In this document: positions 36,766 to 45,328 of the stretch, piece by piece | Layout: every line of letters begins with the position of its first letter | How positions within the stretch are numbered: the first letter of the stretch is position 1 | From: Lachnospiraceae bacterium | GTDB taxonomy: Bacteria; Bacillota; Clostridia; Lachnospirales; Lachnospiraceae | Direction: 5' to 3' | Length of the DNA: 64,000 nt | NCBI GenBank assembly: GCA_949383255.1 | Contig: CASJPF010000005.1 | Location: 1 to 64,000 of the forward strand | The notes under the pieces: model-generated | The model's database searches: none | Told to the model about the DNA's origin: nothing | The model's input: the letters and a program-made list of their open reading frames with translations, nothing else | Made by a program: the position numbers and the translations under genes

Positions 36766-37911
36766 TTAGCGCACTCTTTTTGCAATCAATACAAACCGCC
36801 CGTCTTCCTTATAATTATCACAGGTAGACAGAATCAGGCAGGTATCCCCATATGTAATCGTCTCATCTGTCGTATAAATGGCATTGGAAAGTATATTTTC
36901 ACGAAATATATTAAAATTTTCCTCTGTGCTAATATCAATCGCATCATAATAGCGAAAGACATTTTCATCCTCATATGCCACACCACTTAACATTGCTGCC
37001 ACAACCTGATACTCACAAGTTTCGTACAATGTATCAAACTGAATGGTTTTGTGTTCTTCACAAAAATCTTTCTCTTTATAATATTTAAGTGTACCAAACA
37101 TAACACCCGTTCTCATATTATGACCATATATTATAAAATTCTGTGGATTTACTGTCTTATCTTTTTGAATTTCATTTCGATAATCCAATATTAACAGTCC
37201 ATTTTTATCGTACTGTTGTCTGAAATTCTTATCAAGGTAATAATCATTATCCCCCTTTCTCGACATAACTGGATAATCAATTTTTGTTCCGGGTATCCTC
37301 AACCATCCAACAAAATCCTGATTCTCCTCATACAATTGTGTAAACTTAGGCAATACGCCACTCTCAAATTCGCTCATATCGTCTGTCATGTGTTGTTCTA
37401 TTAGCTTCACCCCCTCTTGATTTTCTTTAGATAGGTTAGAAGCTGCTTTTTGTGCATAGGCGATATCTTTTTCTTTTATCCTTTCCTGTAACTTCTGGGT
37501 TTGATAATTTGTTCTAACATCCATTAGCAAATTCCAGTTAATACATAAAATAGAAGAAATAAAAACCAATGCTGACACCATACACGCGATTCTTCGATTG
37601 ATTCGCAATAGCTTTCTTCTATTTTGTTTCTTTTGCTTCTCTCGGCGTACAGCATTGTTAATCTTCTGTATTTGGGCATCTGTCATATGCTCATATAGAT
37701 TTATCAGAAAATTCTCTCCAGTTTCACTCTGAAATTGTATGTTTTCTCTCTTTATTTTATAATATAGCTCCTGCGCTTGTTGTGCTGTAAACTTTTTCTT
37801 GCCAGATAACTTTCCTCGCGTCAATTGGCTTATAATTTTTAAGTCATGTTCTACTGCTTTTGGATTATAACCAGCGCTATAATCATTTTCATCTCTTTTG
37901 TCATTCTCCAT
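36766..37911 (-). CDS. class B sortase with N-terminal cytoplasmic extension (second copy)
   Basis: A 381-residue transpeptidase. Cytoplasmic N-terminal domain (about 15-90; shared ELYYK motif at 48-52 and F-x-S-E-T-G-ENF), a basic stretch, one membrane helix (about 108-128), an extracytoplasmic helix, then the class B sortase fold: DYPVMSRKGDNDYYLDKNF, catalytic H264 in IYGHNM, C364 in ILSTC and R372 in DGRF. It is a diverged paralogue of the sortase at 24936-26138. It sits 37 bases before the gene for a TPKTGDP-bearing protein, giving a dedicated enzyme-substrate pair. The start has only a weak ribosome-binding site (GGTGTGATAA). No convincing promoter could be placed upstream. Confidence 0.9.
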   Translation of the reverse strand: MENDKRDENDYSAGYNPKAVEHDLKIISQLTRGKLSGKKKFTAQQAQELYYKIKRENIQFQSETGENFLINLYEHMTDAQIQKINNAVRREKQKKQNRRKLLRINRRIACMVSALVFISSILCINWNLLMDVRTNYQTQKLQERIKEKDIAYAQKAASNLSKENQEGVKLIEQHMTDDMSEFESGVLPKFTQLYEENQDFVGWLRIPGTKIDYPVMSRKGDNDYYLDKNFRQQYDKNGLLILDYRNEIQKDKTVNPQNFIIYGHNMRTGVMFGTLKYYKEKDFCEEHKTIQFDTLYETCEYQVVAAMLSGVAYEDENVFRYYDAIDISTEENFNIFRENILSNAIYTTDETITYGDTCLILSTCDNYKEDGRFVLIAKRVR

Positions 37912-37975
37912 TTATCACACCTTTATATAAATTGTACACTTATTATGTAACCCTAAATTATAATTAATATAACAT

Positions 37976-38011
37976 AAAAAGAGAAAATTGTATAGACAAT
38001 TTCCTCTTTTT
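37976..38011 (-). terminator. terminator of the ABC exporter operon
   Basis: A 16-bp near-perfect stem (AAAAAGAGAAAATTGT with ACAATTTCCTCTTTTT) around a 4-base loop, with T-runs on both sides, about 50 bases below the stop at 38060. Confidence 0.75.
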
Positions 38012-38059
38012 TTGACTAATTTTTTTAATAGTTTAAAAGACTTTCAAATATTGCTTATA

Positions 38060-39973
38060 TCAACTTGCCGCAATTGCATTTCCAGTGTAAAGTTGATAAT
38101 ACTTGCCTTTTGCCTCAATAAGCTCATCATGTGTACCCCGCTCAATAATTCTGCCCTGCTCAAGTACCATAATGCAATCACTATTTTTGACAGTGGAAAG
38201 TCTATGCGCAATCACAAACGTTGTTCTTCCCTTCATCAACTTATCCATGCCATCCTGCACAATCTTCTCTGTGCGCGTGTCAATCGAGCTGGTCGCCTCA
38301 TCAAGAATCAAAGCCGGCGGGTCCGCAATCGCAGCGCGCGCAATCGCAAGTAACTGCCTTTGCCCTTGGCTTAGGTTCGCACCATCACCTGTCAGCAATG
38401 TATTGTATCCATCGGGGAGTTTCTCAATAAATTCATGCGCATTGGCAAGCTTTGCCGCCGCGATAACCTCGTCGTCTGTGGCGTCTAGTTTGCCATAGCG
38501 AATATTTTCCATTACCGTAGCCGTAAACAAATGTGTATCCTGCAGCACAATACCAAGGGAACGGCGTAAATCCGCCTTCTTTATCTTGTTCACATTAATT
38601 GCATCATATCGAATTTTTCCATCTTGAATATCATAAAAACGATTGATAAGATTTGTGATTGTTGTCTTGCCTGCACCCGTGGAACCAACAAACGCAATCT
38701 TCTGCCCGGGCTCCGCAAACATCTTAATATTGTGCAGCACAATCTTGTCATCTGTGTATCCAAAGTCCACATCATCAAATACAACAGCCCCCTCTAGTCG
38801 CTGATAAGTCGTTGTGTCACTGTCTTTGTGATAATGCTTCCATGCCCACATACCCGTATGTTTTGTCGTCTCCCGAATCTCACCATTGATTTCCTCAGCG
38901 TTGACTAGCATAACATATCCGTCATCCGCCTCCGGCTCCTCATCTAGCATCTTAAAAATACGATCAGCACCGGCAAGCGCCATCACAATGGAGTTAAACT
39001 GTTGGCTCACCTGGTTAATTGGCATGTTAAAACTCTTGTTAAATGTAAGGAAGCTTGCAAGACCGCCAAGTGTAAGCCCTCCAATATTTCCAAGCGCCAA
39101 CGCCCCCCCGACAATTGCACACACCACATAGCTCAAATTTCCAAGCTGTGCATTAATTGGTCCAAGCATATTTGCAAACTGATTCGCATTGTAAGAGCTC
39201 TCAAACAGTTCCTCATTCAGCTTGTTAAAACGCGCCATACTCTCTTCCTCGTGGCAGAACACTTTCACAACCTTCTGCCCCTCCATCATCTCCTCGACAA
39301 ATCCATTTACAGAGCCAATTGCCTTCTGCTGTGCTACAAAATATCTGCCGGAAAGTCCTGCCGCCTTCTTTGTGACAAATAGCATTAAGGATACCATAAT
39401 TAATGTTGTGACTGTCAATGGTACACTTAAAATAATCATACTGATAAAAACACTGACAATTGTGATAGCACTATTCAGACATTGCGGCATACTCTGGCTA
39501 ATCATCTGCCTCAAAGTATCAATATCATTGGTGTATCTTGACATAATGTCTCCATGCGGGTGCGTATCAAAATATTTAATAGGAAGCGATTCCATCTTGT
39601 TAAACATATCTGTACGAATTCCGCGCATAGTGCCCTGACTGACATTAATCATAATTCTATTATATAAATAGGAAGATACAACTCCAACTGCATAAAAACA
39701 TGCCACCCGAAAAATTGCCTGTGCAAGTCCAGAAAAGTCTGGATTATCCGTTCCTAAAAGCGGCATAATATACTCGTCAATCAGTGTCTGTGTAAATAAT
39801 GTTCCCTGAATGTTTGCAAATACACCGACAAAAATACATATCACAACAACAATTACATGCGGCGTATAATTTTTGAGCACATACCCCATAAGCCTGCGAA
39901 AAAGCTTACCCGGATTTTCAATCTTTGGTTTGGCTCCTCTTGGTCCTCTCATTGGATGTCCTGGTCCTGGCAT
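38060..39973 (-). CDS. heterodimeric ABC exporter, subunit with canonical ATPase site
   Basis: A 637-residue fused permease-ATPase of the multidrug/lipid exporter type (type IV ABC). Six membrane helices (about 35-340), then an ATPase domain with Walker A GSTGAGKTT, signature LSQGQRQLLAIARA, Walker B ALILDEATSSID with catalytic Glu, and switch His in FVIAHR. The N-terminal Pro/Gly/Met-rich tail (PGPGHPMRGPRGAKPK) is often found in this subunit. A roughly 40-residue stretch between the membrane and ATPase domains (about 355-390) is longer than usual. Its ATG overlaps the stop of the partner gene as TAATG. With that degenerate partner it forms one exporter, under MarR control. Confidence 0.93.
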   Translation of the reverse strand: MPGPGHPMRGPRGAKPKIENPGKLFRRLMGYVLKNYTPHVIVVVICIFVGVFANIQGTLFTQTLIDEYIMPLLGTDNPDFSGLAQAIFRVACFYAVGVVSSYLYNRIMINVSQGTMRGIRTDMFNKMESLPIKYFDTHPHGDIMSRYTNDIDTLRQMISQSMPQCLNSAITIVSVFISMIILSVPLTVTTLIMVSLMLFVTKKAAGLSGRYFVAQQKAIGSVNGFVEEMMEGQKVVKVFCHEEESMARFNKLNEELFESSYNANQFANMLGPINAQLGNLSYVVCAIVGGALALGNIGGLTLGGLASFLTFNKSFNMPINQVSQQFNSIVMALAGADRIFKMLDEEPEADDGYVMLVNAEEINGEIRETTKHTGMWAWKHYHKDSDTTTYQRLEGAVVFDDVDFGYTDDKIVLHNIKMFAEPGQKIAFVGSTGAGKTTITNLINRFYDIQDGKIRYDAINVNKIKKADLRRSLGIVLQDTHLFTATVMENIRYGKLDATDDEVIAAAKLANAHEFIEKLPDGYNTLLTGDGANLSQGQRQLLAIARAAIADPPALILDEATSSIDTRTEKIVQDGMDKLMKGRTTFVIAHRLSTVKNSDCIMVLEQGRIIERGTHDELIEAKGKYYQLYTGNAIAAS

Positions 39974-41721
39974 TAGTTGTCACCTCCATTCTGGTCAAAG
40001 TCCGCATTTCCGCCTGTCTGCGATTCAAATACCTCGCGGTAAATCGGACTGGTTTTTAACAGCTCCTCATGTGTATCAAATGCAGTCACATTGCCATTGT
40101 CCATCACAATAATGCGGTCTGCATTCTGTACACTACTTACTCTCTGTGCAATAATCAGTTTGGTTGTGTCTGGAATCTCCTCCGCAAACGCCTTTCTAAT
40201 CTTGGCATCTGTGGCAGTGTCCACCGCACTAGTACTATCGTCTAATATTAAAATTCGTGGTTTTTTGAGCAGCGCCCGCGCAATACAAAGTCGCTGCTTT
40301 TGCCCGCCGGACACATTTGTGCCACCCTGCTCAATAAATGTATTGTATTTCTCAGGCATCTTCTGAATAAATTCGTCTGCACAGGCAAGTTTGCACGCTC
40401 GAATGCATTCTTCCTCCGAAGCATTCTTGTCACCCCAGCGCAAGTTTTCAAAAATTGTACCACTAAACAATACGTTTTTCTGTAATACAACTGCAACTTG
40501 ATTTCTAAGCGATTCCATATCATATTTTCGCACATCAAGCCCGCCGACCAAAAGCTCCCCAGAGGTAACATCATAAAGACGACTAATTAAATTGACTAGA
40601 CTTGATTTTGCGCTTCCTGTGCCACCGATAATTCCAATAGTTTCGCCTGACTTAATTTCCAGATTAATATGATTTAAAACTGCCTTACTGTCCTTGTTGT
40701 AAGCAAAAGACACATCTTGAAATACAATGCTGCCATCCTTTACATCTGTTACTGGGTTCTCTGGATTCTGTAAATCTGTCTGCTCTGTCAAAACCTCTGC
40801 AATACGCTTTGCACTGGCGTAACTCATAGAAAGCATAACAAAAATCATAGAAACCATCATTAAACTCATTAAAATATTCATACAATATGCAAGCAAACTC
40901 ATCATCTCGCCTGTCGTGAGATTTCCTGCGACAATCGTCTTAGCACCCAGCCACGAAATTAGCAGAATGCAGGCATACACTGTCACTTGCATCAATGGCA
41001 TATTGACGACAACAAGTTTCTCTGCCTTCAAAAACATGTTATAGATATTTTGATTTGCCTTGGCAAACTTATCTTTTTCATAGTCCTCACGCACATATGC
41101 TTTCACAACACGAATCGCAGACACATTCTCCTGCACACTGGCATTCAAATCATCATACTTTTCAAAAACCTGCCGAAAATACTTGTTTGCCCGCGGCATA
41201 ATAAACGCAAGACAAACTGCAAGAAACAGCACTGCGACAAGATAAATGCTGGCAAGTCGCGCATTGATAGAAAACGCCATTACCATTGCAATAATCATAG
41301 ATGCTGGCGCACGCATTGCCATGCGCAATATCATTTGAAACGCATTTTGTATATTTGTCACATCTGTCGTAAGTCGTGTTATTAGACTTGATGTAGAATA
41401 TTTGTCAATGTTGGAGAACGAATATGTTTGAATATTCTCAAACATTGCCTTTCTAAGATTTCTCGCAAAACCCGTCGATGCTCTCGCACCATACTTTGCC
41501 CCCATCAGTCCTGCCCACAATCCAATGAGTGCCACCACAATCATCAGACCACCAATCTTATAGATATGGTTTAAATTTCCATTGTTGACACCCTCGTCAA
41601 TAATGGATGCCATCAGCAGCGGAATAACCATTTCCATGATTACTTCTAAAATCATAAAGACAGGCGTAAGTATGGAATCCTTTTTAAACTCCTTAATTTG
41701 TGCGCCTAATACTTTTAGCAT
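39973..41721 (-). CDS. heterodimeric ABC exporter, subunit with degenerate ATPase site
   Basis: A 582-residue fused permease-ATPase. Six membrane helices (about 15-300), then Walker A GGTGSAKSS, signature VSGGQKQRLCIARA, Walker B ILILDDSTSAVD and the switch region LIIAQR. The catalytic Glu after Walker B is Asp and the switch His is Gln, as in the degenerate-site subunits of heterodimeric exporters such as TM287/288, BmrC/BmrD and LmrC/LmrD. The canonical site is then made with the downstream partner. I start at the ATG at 41721, seven bases after GGAGG; a longer reading from 41763 has no such site. Substrates: probably drugs or amphiphiles, by family. Confidence 0.92.
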   Translation of the reverse strand: MLKVLGAQIKEFKKDSILTPVFMILEVIMEMVIPLLMASIIDEGVNNGNLNHIYKIGGLMIVVALIGLWAGLMGAKYGARASTGFARNLRKAMFENIQTYSFSNIDKYSTSSLITRLTTDVTNIQNAFQMILRMAMRAPASMIIAMVMAFSINARLASIYLVAVLFLAVCLAFIMPRANKYFRQVFEKYDDLNASVQENVSAIRVVKAYVREDYEKDKFAKANQNIYNMFLKAEKLVVVNMPLMQVTVYACILLISWLGAKTIVAGNLTTGEMMSLLAYCMNILMSLMMVSMIFVMLSMSYASAKRIAEVLTEQTDLQNPENPVTDVKDGSIVFQDVSFAYNKDSKAVLNHINLEIKSGETIGIIGGTGSAKSSLVNLISRLYDVTSGELLVGGLDVRKYDMESLRNQVAVVLQKNVLFSGTIFENLRWGDKNASEEECIRACKLACADEFIQKMPEKYNTFIEQGGTNVSGGQKQRLCIARALLKKPRILILDDSTSAVDTATDAKIRKAFAEEIPDTTKLIIAQRVSSVQNADRIIVMDNGNVTAFDTHEELLKTSPIYREVFESQTGGNADFDQNGGDN

Positions 41722-41790
41722 AATCAAACCTCCATTCATTTTTAAGGAATTGTAGAAAAACATATATTGGAATCTTATACTATTGTCAAA

Positions 41791-41811
41791 ACAAATGAAC
41801 TCTACATTTGT
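41791..41811. promoter_or_regulatory. inverted repeat between marR and exporter genes, candidate operator
   Basis: Perfect 7-bp arms ACAAATG/CATTTGT with 7 bases between, in the 94-base gap between the marR stop and the exporter start. A MarR operator is possible, as is a simple hairpin in the joint transcript. Confidence 0.35.
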
Positions 41812-41815
41812 CGAA

Positions 41816-42283
41816 CTATTGTTCCATATTGGTTATAAGCCTTTGTGCTACCTCATAAAAAATCTCCAGTTTATCAGGCGCGATTCCTTCCACAATACTA
41901 CTTTCCATATTATCAATCGTCGCCTTCGCTTTGATAGCAGTCTCCATTCCCTGCTCTGTGAGCGATATTTGCTTCAGCCGAGCATCTCCCTCCACTGATG
42001 ACCGTCTAATATAGCCTTTCTTTTCCATAAGTTGCAATATTGTTGTCACTGTAGAACGTCTAATATTAAAGTCAGACTCAATTGTCTTCTGATAAATCGC
42101 TCTTTCCTGATTATAATGAAGATAGCCCATAATCCAACCATGCATTAATGTTACCTCATCAAGTCCCGCCGCCATGCCACACGCCATAAATTTCTTTCCA
42201 AATGCACCGTGCAGCCCCCTAATAATGTTTCCAAGTTTGTACTTTTCAGACTTGTCATCACAACAATGTTCAAACTCTTCCAT
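41816..42283 (-). CDS. MarR-family transcriptional regulator
   Basis: A 155-residue winged-helix regulator: helices MEEFEHCCDD..., a helix-turn-helix around YQKTIESDFNIRRSTVTTILQLMEKKGYIRR, and the wing SVEGDARLKQISLTEQG with the conserved DxR of MarR proteins. These usually repress their own operon and a drug exporter and are released by small phenolic or other ligands. Placement as first gene before the two exporter genes is classic. Start ATG is preceded by GAGGTGAATGTC. A promoter with direct repeats TGCACGAACA and TGCGAACA just downstream lies at 42330-42388. Confidence 0.92.
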   Translation of the reverse strand: MEEFEHCCDDKSEKYKLGNIIRGLHGAFGKKFMACGMAAGLDEVTLMHGWIMGYLHYNQERAIYQKTIESDFNIRRSTVTTILQLMEKKGYIRRSSVEGDARLKQISLTEQGMETAIKAKATIDNMESSIVEGIAPDKLEIFYEVAQRLITNMEQ

Positions 42284-42329
42284 ACGACATTCACCTCATT
42301 TCTGTTATTTTTAATCTTCAAATATTAAT

Positions 42330-42388
42330 TGTTCGCATTCAAACTGTTCGTGCACTAACATATTATTCCAGATAAAAAAATAAGTCAA
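42330..42388 (-). promoter_or_regulatory. promoter and candidate operator of the marR-exporter operon
   Basis: Minus strand TTGACT (42388-42383), 17-base spacer, TAATAT (42365-42360). Just downstream are the related sequences TGCACGAACA and TGCGAACA, 7-8 bases apart, a plausible autoregulatory MarR site over the transcription start. Confidence 0.55.
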
Positions 42389-42427
42389 TACTTTATTATC
42401 ATTTTCACACTTTTTTCACACTTTTCT

Positions 42428-42582
42428 GTAATAATTCAGCATTTGACTTCCTGTTACAAACATCAAGCCATGCACCATCGCTTCACAACGTCAAAGCCAC
42501 GTTCGGTGGCTTGATGCATCTCAACTGCTATGCGGTTTCACGGACTTTGCAATCAATGCAAAGTCCTATACTAAACTATAAC
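42428..42582. repeat. copy C of the hairpin element (155 bp)
   Basis: Ends GTAATAATTCAG and CTAAACTATAAC are degenerate forms of the terminal repeat. Inside are the CATCAAGCC/GGCTTGATG hairpin and the perfect stem GGACTTTGCA/TGCAAAGTCC. The flanks ACTTTTCT and ATTTTTAC agree in only 5 of 8 bases. It lies in the gap between marR and the ABC-F gene. Confidence 0.75.
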
Positions 42583-42641
42583 ATTTTTACAATCATGTGT
42601 TATCAAACAGCAACCGCACAGTCGAAATTTTCTATAGGTTT

Positions 42642-44477
42642 TTATTTGTTTTGCTGTGCAATCTTTTCTGCCAAATCCTGTAAATACATCCAGCGTTCCA
42701 TCTTCTCCTCAAGAAGTTGTTCTATCGACTCCTTTTCAATTGTCAACTCATTTAACTTCACAAAGTCATAACCATTTTCTATCATTTCTGTTTCTAATCT
42801 CTGCAATTTTTCTTCTAGTGATGTGATTTCTTCCTCTATTGTCTCATATTCTTTTTGCTCTTTATAGGTAAACTTTAATTTTTCCTGACGATTTTTTACT
42901 GTTTTTAGGCTTACCGCAGCTTTTTTTTCTGTGCTTTTTGTTTCGTTCTCCTCTGATCTAACAGTTTCCTCCTGCTGCCGTCTTGCTTGATAATCAGTAA
43001 ATCCCCCCTCGTACTGTCTGATTGTCCCTTCTTGAAAGGCAAAAATTCGTCGCACAACACGATCCAGAAAATAGCGGTCATGTGAGACTGCAATCACAAT
43101 GCCGTCAAAGTGATCCAGATAATCCTCAAGAATTGTCAAAGTTTGTATATCCAAATCATTGGTGGGCTCGTCTAAAATCAGTACATTTGGCGCCTCCATC
43201 AACACCCGCAAAAGGTTTAATCTGCGTCGCTCCCCACCGGAAAGTTTGCCGAGCAATCCATACTGTTTTTCTGGCGGAAACAGAAATCTATCCAACATCA
43301 TTGAGGCTGAAATAGAACCATCCACTGTCTGTACATACTCTGCTGTATTCCTAATATAGTCAATAACACGCATATCTGGTTTCATATAAGCAAGACCTGC
43401 CTGTACATCATTTTGAATCTCCTGCGCATAATATCCAATTTGAATGGTCTGTCCTGTTAAAACTTCGCCCGAGTCAGGCGACTCCACACCACAAATAATT
43501 TTCATCAGTGTTGTTTTACCACAGCCATTTTCTCCAATAAAACCAATCCTATCATTTTTTAGAAAAATATAGCTAAAGTCATTGATCAGTCTCTTTCCAT
43601 CATAGCCCTTTGTAATATGCTGCAACTCTATCGTACTTTTTCCCATACGAGTAGAAACCGAGCTTAACTCTAATTGTGCATCCTGTTGTGGTCCTTTTTG
43701 TGCCGCAAGATTCTCATAACGCTGGATATGCGCTTTCTGTTTGGTGCTTCTAGCGCGTGCACCGCGTTTCATCCACTCAATTTCCACACGTAAAATACTT
43801 TGTCTTTTGCGTTCTGTTGCAAGTTCCATCTCCTCGCGCTGTGCTTTTAACTCCAGAAAACCGGTATAATTCGTTTGATAACTATAAATTTTTCCCTTAT
43901 CAATCTCCACAATTCGATTGGACACACTGTCAAGAAAATAACGGTCATGTGTTACCATCACCAGTGCACCCCTATAATTTTTCAAGTATTCCTCTAACCA
44001 ATCTGCCATGTACGAATCTAAGTGGTTTGTCGGCTCGTCAAGTACCAAAATATCTGCTTTTGCCAGCAATGTATTTGCCAGTGCAATGCGCTTGCGCTGA
44101 CCACCCGACAGCGTGTCCACTTTCTGTTCGTATGCTACAATACCAAGCCGTTGTAGCATGGTCTTAGCATCACTCTCAAGCGACCATTCATTTTCAGGTG
44201 TATGATTTCCTTCCATCACTGCTTCCAGCACTGTTCTATCCTTCTGAAACTCTGGATTTTGCGGTAGATAACGAATTACAAGATGATTCGCTCTTGTTAT
44301 ACTTCCCTGATCTGGTACTTCCGCACCAATCAGCATCTTTAATAACGTGGTCTTTCCTGTGCCATTTATGCCAATAATCCCTATTTTCTCCATCTCGTCA
44401 ACAGTAAATGACGCATTTTCAAAAAGTGGCGTATCTGTGTAGTATTTTGTAATATTTTCTATATTTATTAGATTCAT
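42642..44477 (-). CDS. ABC-F family ATPase (Uup/EttA-like)
   Basis: A 611-residue soluble protein with two ABC domains: Walker A GINGTGKTT with signature LSGGQRKRIALA and LDEPTNHLD in the first, and GENGCGKTT with LSGGERRRLNLLR and LDEPTNDLD in the second. The inter-domain P-site tRNA interaction motif region (Glu/Arg-rich, about 235-275) and a C-terminal coiled coil (about 525-605) are present, the latter typical of Uup-like members. ABC-F proteins bind the ribosomal E site to rescue or regulate translation; some give antibiotic resistance, but nothing here marks it as a resistance type. Followed upstream by greA 29 bases away, so probably one operon. Confidence 0.92.
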   Translation of the reverse strand: MNLINIENITKYYTDTPLFENASFTVDEMEKIGIIGINGTGKTTLLKMLIGAEVPDQGSITRANHLVIRYLPQNPEFQKDRTVLEAVMEGNHTPENEWSLESDAKTMLQRLGIVAYEQKVDTLSGGQRKRIALANTLLAKADILVLDEPTNHLDSYMADWLEEYLKNYRGALVMVTHDRYFLDSVSNRIVEIDKGKIYSYQTNYTGFLELKAQREEMELATERKRQSILRVEIEWMKRGARARSTKQKAHIQRYENLAAQKGPQQDAQLELSSVSTRMGKSTIELQHITKGYDGKRLINDFSYIFLKNDRIGFIGENGCGKTTLMKIICGVESPDSGEVLTGQTIQIGYYAQEIQNDVQAGLAYMKPDMRVIDYIRNTAEYVQTVDGSISASMMLDRFLFPPEKQYGLLGKLSGGERRRLNLLRVLMEAPNVLILDEPTNDLDIQTLTILEDYLDHFDGIVIAVSHDRYFLDRVVRRIFAFQEGTIRQYEGGFTDYQARRQQEETVRSEENETKSTEKKAAVSLKTVKNRQEKLKFTYKEQKEYETIEEEITSLEEKLQRLETEMIENGYDFVKLNELTIEKESIEQLLEEKMERWMYLQDLAEKIAQQNK

Positions 44478-44506
44478 GCAAAATACCCTTTCCTTTCTTT
44501 ATTATT

Positions 44507-45010
44507 TTAAAATTTCCGCAGTGCAATAGAATCATCATCTGGTGTATTTTCTACGGACTTTACCACCACATCATAACCAAAATCACTGTTTACTTGTACA
44601 TGTACTGTATCACCGCACTTATGTCCTGCAAGCGCCTTTCCAATAGGAGATTCAATACTAATAATCCCCTGCAAAGGATTGTTGCGCACAGTTGTCACCA
44701 GACGATACGTCTCAACTGTGCCATCTTCCACAAACTCAACCTCCACTGTTTTATTTAATCCAATCTCATCCTCCTTGGTATTATCCTCAATAATCTGTGC
44801 AGTCTTAATCATACGCTCAAGATAACGTATACGACTTTCATTTTGATTTTTAAATTTCTTGGCAGCATAGTACTCAAAATTTTCACTCAAGTCTCCCTGC
44901 GCACGTGCTTCCTTTACTGCCTCCAACGCCTCTTTTCGTATTACAAGTTTTCTGTGCTCAATTTCCTCCTCCATCTTTTTAATATCATTTCTTGTCAATT
45001 TGTCATTCAT
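44507..45010 (-). CDS. greA: transcription elongation factor GreA family
   Basis: A 167-residue GreA/GreB-family protein: N-terminal antiparallel coiled coil (about 1-80, with the tip motif ARAQGDLSENFEY carrying the acidic Asp and Glu that stimulate RNA cleavage) and a C-terminal FKBP-like domain (GIISIESPIGKALAGHKCGDTVHV). It rescues backtracked RNA polymerase. The ATG is preceded by AAGGAGTG. It is followed by the ABC-F gene. The first helix is slightly unusual (KLTRNDIKKMEEEIEHRK), so it might be a GreA paralogue rather than the main copy. Confidence 0.9.
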   Translation of the reverse strand: MNDKLTRNDIKKMEEEIEHRKLVIRKEALEAVKEARAQGDLSENFEYYAAKKFKNQNESRIRYLERMIKTAQIIEDNTKEDEIGLNKTVEVEFVEDGTVETYRLVTTVRNNPLQGIISIESPIGKALAGHKCGDTVHVQVNSDFGYDVVVKSVENTPDDDSIALRKF

Positions 45011-45111
45011 AATCTCTTCACTCCTTAAAAATATACAACCGTTTCCTTAAATCTCCAAAAATGTATAGAAACCGCAAAATCTCTTTGTATTTCATATCAA
45101 AAAATGCATAA

Positions 45112-45141
45112 GAAATCGAGCAGGTTTTCCTGCCCGATTTC
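45112..45141 (-). terminator. hairpin downstream of the formate channel gene, probable terminator
   Basis: A 13-bp stem GAAATCGAGCAGG/CCTGCCCGATTTC (one G-U in RNA) with loop TTTT; leftward reading continues TTATGCATTTTTTG, a delayed T-run. Confidence 0.6.
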
Positions 45142-45175
45142 CTATGAAAACAACCATCGTAAAAATAATTTAACA

Positions 45176-45312
45176 GTAACAGTTCAGCCTTCGGCTTCCT
45201 GTTACGTGCATCAAGCCATGCAAAACCACTTCGCGGTGGCTTGATGCTTCTCAACCGCAACACTGTTTTACGGACTTTGCAGTAAATGCAAAGTCCTAGA
45301 CTGAACTGTAAC
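45176..45312. repeat. copy D of the hairpin element (137 bp) with flanking 8-bp direct repeats
   Basis: Ends GTAACAGTTCAG (45176-45187) and CTGAACTGTAAC (45301-45312). Inside: end-pairing CCTGTTAC, the hairpin CATCAAGCC/GGCTTGATG, and the stem GGACTTTGCA/TGCAAAGTCC. Flanks ATTTAACA (45168-45175) and GTTTAACA (45313-45320) match in 7 of 8 bases, as expected for a target-site duplication. It lies in the 318-base gap between greA and the formate channel gene. Confidence 0.85.
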
Positions 45313-45328
45313 GTTTAACACATTAAAA

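Noticed and set aside
37912-37960. Promoter immediately upstream of the second sortase (TTACAT and TATAAA)
   Set aside because: The putative -10 would leave almost no leader before the ATG and the -35 is poor.
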